From: Verrucomicrobia bacterium TMED56
Lineage (GTDB): Bacteria; Verrucomicrobiota; Verrucomicrobiia; Opitutales; Seribacteraceae
Assembly (NCBI GenBank): GCA_002167265.1
Contig: NHDJ01000005.1
Span: 1-8,792, forward strand
DNA: 8,792 nucleotides
Reading direction: 5' to 3'
In this document: in pieces, positions 7,384 to 8,792 of the stretch
How positions within the stretch are numbered: position 1 is the first letter of the stretch
Layout: each line of letters begins with the position of its first letter
Notes under the pieces: model-generated
The model's database searches: none
What the model was told of the DNA's origin: nothing
Seen by the model: the letters and a program-made list of their open reading frames with translations, nothing else
Program-made: the position numbers and the translations under genes

Positions 7384-7666
7384 CTTGTAAGAGATAGAGT
7401 AATTAAGAGGTTGCTGTTTGGCTAATGAATGTATTTGGAGCTGAGCAGGGTATTTTCTATCTACAGATTCTAAGCTATGTCCCTCGCCTCTCATCTCAGT
7501 TGACCATAGAAAATATTTCTCGTCAGTAAAATTATGCAATCCACTATTTAACTCCCAATTTTTTCGATCTTCCGCCAAGTTGTAAGAGCAAAAACAAGAG
7601 AATTTTCGATTGGAAAAGTTTCCCCATACACTGATCTATCTCTGGATCTCATCTGTGCGAACTGCC

Positions 7667-7681
7667 TTTATTCCGAATAAA
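7667..7681. repeat. Perfect inverted repeat 1
   Basis: TTTATTC, one central C, then GAATAAA: seven-base arms, fully complementary. The one-base centre makes an RNA hairpin unlikely and suits a dimeric DNA-binding protein. Its last base is the first base of inverted repeat 2. Confidence 0.65.
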
Positions 7682-7696
7682 TGGAATTGATTCCAT
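7681..7696. repeat. Perfect inverted repeat 2
   Basis: ATGGAAT, central TG, then ATTCCAT: seven-base arms with no mismatch. It abuts repeat 1, sharing base 7681, and a TCTAGA palindrome begins on its last base (7696-7701). A possible rightward promoter, TTGATT (7687-7692) with TATGAT (7708-7713) but a short 15-base spacer, overlaps it, so a bound protein could block RNA polymerase. Confidence 0.65.
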
Positions 7697-7749
7697 CTAG
7701 AAAAATCTATGATGTTCCGCCTTTACTAACCTGTTCTGACTTAGAGTTT

Positions 7750-7759
7750 CGTTCGAACG
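7750..7759. repeat. Perfect palindrome 3
   Basis: CGTTCGAACG, a ten-base perfect palindrome, GC-richer than its surroundings. It shares its last G (7759) with the next inverted repeat. Candidate operator half of a tandem pair. Confidence 0.55.
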
Positions 7760-7770
7760 CATAGATATGC
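7759..7770. repeat. Perfect inverted repeat 4
   Basis: GCATA, central GA, then TATGC: five-base arms. It ends four bases before an in-frame ATG at 7775, the upstream alternative start of the rightward gene. Confidence 0.5.
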
Positions 7771-7819
7771 AAAAATGAATCTGTGCCTTTGTATTTTCAA
7801 ATTAAACTCAGGTTTTAAA

Positions 7820-7846
7820 AGAATCCTAATAATTTTAGAGAATCCT
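7820..7846 (+). repeat. Eight-base direct repeat, 19-base period
   Basis: AGAATCCT occurs at 7820-7827 and 7839-7846, about two helical turns apart, between the palindromes and the ATG at 7934. It could be a tandem regulator site; chance is also possible in AT-rich DNA. Confidence 0.3.
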
Positions 7847-7886
7847 CAGGAGATACGATTAATTTATCAGGGTCTATTCTCTAACA

Positions 7887-7915
7887 TTGCCAATATCTAC
7901 TTATTTACTGAAAAT
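7887..7915 (+). promoter_or_regulatory. Weak candidate promoter for the rightward gene
   Basis: TTGCCA (7887-7892), 17-base spacer, GAAAAT (7910-7915). The -35 matches five of six consensus bases and the -10 four of six. It would start transcription near 7922, leaving a leader of roughly 12 bases before ATG 7934. Low confidence because such matches are frequent in AT-rich sequence. Confidence 0.25.
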
Positions 7916-7933
7916 GAGAGAATTCACCACAAG

Positions 7934-8792
7934 ATGGCAAAAAATCTCCAACAAAAGAAACAATTCTATTCCGTAAGCGGAAGGCTCCGCAATTATCTTA
8001 GTCAGTATAAACGGGAACTTTCACTACCTGTTCAGTACGAAAATCTCTTACAAAGTGTAGATTCTTATCCGCTCATGGACGATCAAAATGAGGACACTCT
8101 TTGGCAGACCATGGTTTATGATCAACACTACGGAAAAGAGATTTTTGAAGGTCTGAAGGAAATCTATGTTTTGCTGCGCTCGGGGGGAGATCTTAAAATT
8201 CTCGACAACCTGTACATCGATCGCGTCGACTATTGCACCTTTGGTAACACTAAGCCCTTTCGTATACGCATCGTAAACCAATACAACGACAACCACGATT
8301 ACTTTTATGTCAAAAAAGCAGATGCTTCCCGAATATACGGACTTGAACTCGAACAACTTCTGTCTCCCAACGAAATCAATTTCTTTGTCGATCGGGACTC
8401 CCTTGTGGAAGAACACATCATTGGGGTGCCGGGAGATGACTTCATCGATAACTACCTCGAACGCGATGATCTTAATGAAGTCCGATTAGCTAAGGAATTT
8501 ATTAAATTTAACGAACGATGCTTTGTCCGGTTACTCGGAGACATGCGTGCTTACAATTATGTTGTGGAAATGACTCCTGATTTTGAACAAAACCAGTACC
8601 GCGTTCGGGCAATCGATTTTGATCAACAATCTTACGAAGGCAGAAAATCTTTTTATCTCCCACAATTCTTCAAGAATAACCTACCTGTCGTCAACCTCTG
8701 TAGTCGCCTGATCAACCTTGAGACAAGTCATCAGTATCAGCGTGAAGAAAGGACTCTCATTAAACGAAGGTTTAATGTCGCACCCACCCGAA
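7934..8792 (+). CDS. Conserved-looking soluble protein of unknown function (3' end beyond window)
   Basis: 286 codons are open from ATG 7934 to the window edge with no stop. There is no signal peptide or membrane helix; the protein is charged and aromatic-rich, probably cytoplasmic. I do not recognise a named family, although the block VKKADASRIYGLELE (126-140) resembles hypothetical proteins I recall from Bacteroidota. Visible landmarks: that block with Lys127/128 and Glu138/140, EEHIIGVPGDDF (159-170), FVRLLGDMRAYNYVVE (197-212) and RVRAIDFDQQSYEG (223-236). The order Lys in a strand, hinge-like segment, Asp...Asn loop, then an IDFD motif is reminiscent of protein-kinase/aminoglycoside-phosphotransferase or HipA-like folds, but this is only inference. 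An in-frame ATG at 7775 would add 53 residues (MNLCLCIFKLNSGF and on) of uncertain, AT-rich coding quality; I prefer 7934. Confidence 0.8.
   Translation, partial: MAKNLQQKKQFYSVSGRLRNYLSQYKRELSLPVQYENLLQSVDSYPLMDDQNEDTLWQTMVYDQHYGKEIFEGLKEIYVLLRSGGDLKILDNLYIDRVDYCTFGNTKPFRIRIVNQYNDNHDYFYVKKADASRIYGLELEQLLSPNEINFFVDRDSLVEEHIIGVPGDDFIDNYLERDDLNEVRLAKEFIKFNERCFVRLLGDMRAYNYVVEMTPDFEQNQYRVRAIDFDQQSYEGRKSFYLPQFFKNNLPVVNLCSRLINLETSHQYQREERTLIKRRFNVAPTR

Larger units (their letters stand above)
7384..7933. other. Divergent intergenic region rich in perfect palindromes
   Basis: About 550 bases between the kelch start and the likely start of the rightward gene. Both adjoining frames stay open into it (7384-7578 on the minus strand, 7775-7933 on the plus strand), but the translations resemble neither family domains nor signal sequences, and the DNA is AT-rich. 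It holds four perfect inverted repeats (7667-7770) and an eight-base direct repeat (7820-7846), listed separately. No tRNA-like cloverleaf or known riboswitch was recognised. Presumably it contains the promoters and operators of both divergent genes. Confidence 0.6.

Noticed and set aside
7384..7578. 65-codon extension of the kelch protein
   Set aside because: It would bury a clear signal peptide internally, and the translation has no recognisable domain.
7600..7780. Possible small RNA or tRNA in the divergent spacer
   Set aside because: The inverted repeats have loops of zero to two bases, unsuitable for RNA hairpins, and no cloverleaf or conserved T-loop sequence was seen.
8048..8416. 122-codon minus-strand open frame inside the rightward gene
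   Set aside because: Val/Ile-rich translation is an antisense artefact of Asp/Asn/Tyr codons on the plus strand; the plus-strand frame is longer and motif-rich.

Overview
The window comes from a moderately AT-rich bacterial chromosome. It encodes a secreted SGNH esterase, a LolCDE/FtsX-type export permease, and a kelch-propeller protein of a kind common in marine Planctomycetota/Verrucomicrobiota. This suggests an aquatic, light-exposed Gram-negative bacterium, but the phylum cannot be fixed from the sequence. None of the starts examined has a convincing Shine-Dalgarno sequence at normal spacing, and genes within operons overlap by 1-4 bases.

Left block (1-2079, minus strand): three genes are chained by ATGA overlaps. 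In transcription order they are a four-helix membrane protein, a 49-residue DUF2256 four-cysteine protein, and a cryptochrome/photolyase-family flavoprotein whose last residues lie beyond base 1. The photolyase belongs to a non-classical branch: by ungapped alignment with E. coli PhrB, key flavin-pocket and electron-chain positions differ. The small zinc-ribbon-like protein and the membrane protein are probable partners.

Centre (2109-6081, plus strand): this operon diverges from the first across a short gap. It encodes a TesA-like SGNH esterase/lysophospholipase (probably a lipoprotein), a YbbA-like ABC ATPase and an 853-residue YbbP-like permease. The genes overlap by 4 and 1 bases. A good sigma-70 promoter places the transcription start almost on the esterase ATG, implying a leaderless or nearly leaderless mRNA. 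The likely role is ATP-driven movement or editing of lipids or lipophilic molecules at the inner membrane/periplasm.

Right block (6082-8792): a secreted kelch beta-propeller protein lies on the minus strand. It is separated by about 550 bases from a divergent plus-strand gene that runs off the window. That gene encodes a soluble protein of unknown function with a few kinase-like motif hints. The divergent spacer holds four perfect inverted repeats arranged as two pairs, each pair sharing its junction base. These are candidate operators and the least explained signal here. No RNA genes, CRISPR arrays, insertion sequences or convincing intrinsic terminators were found.
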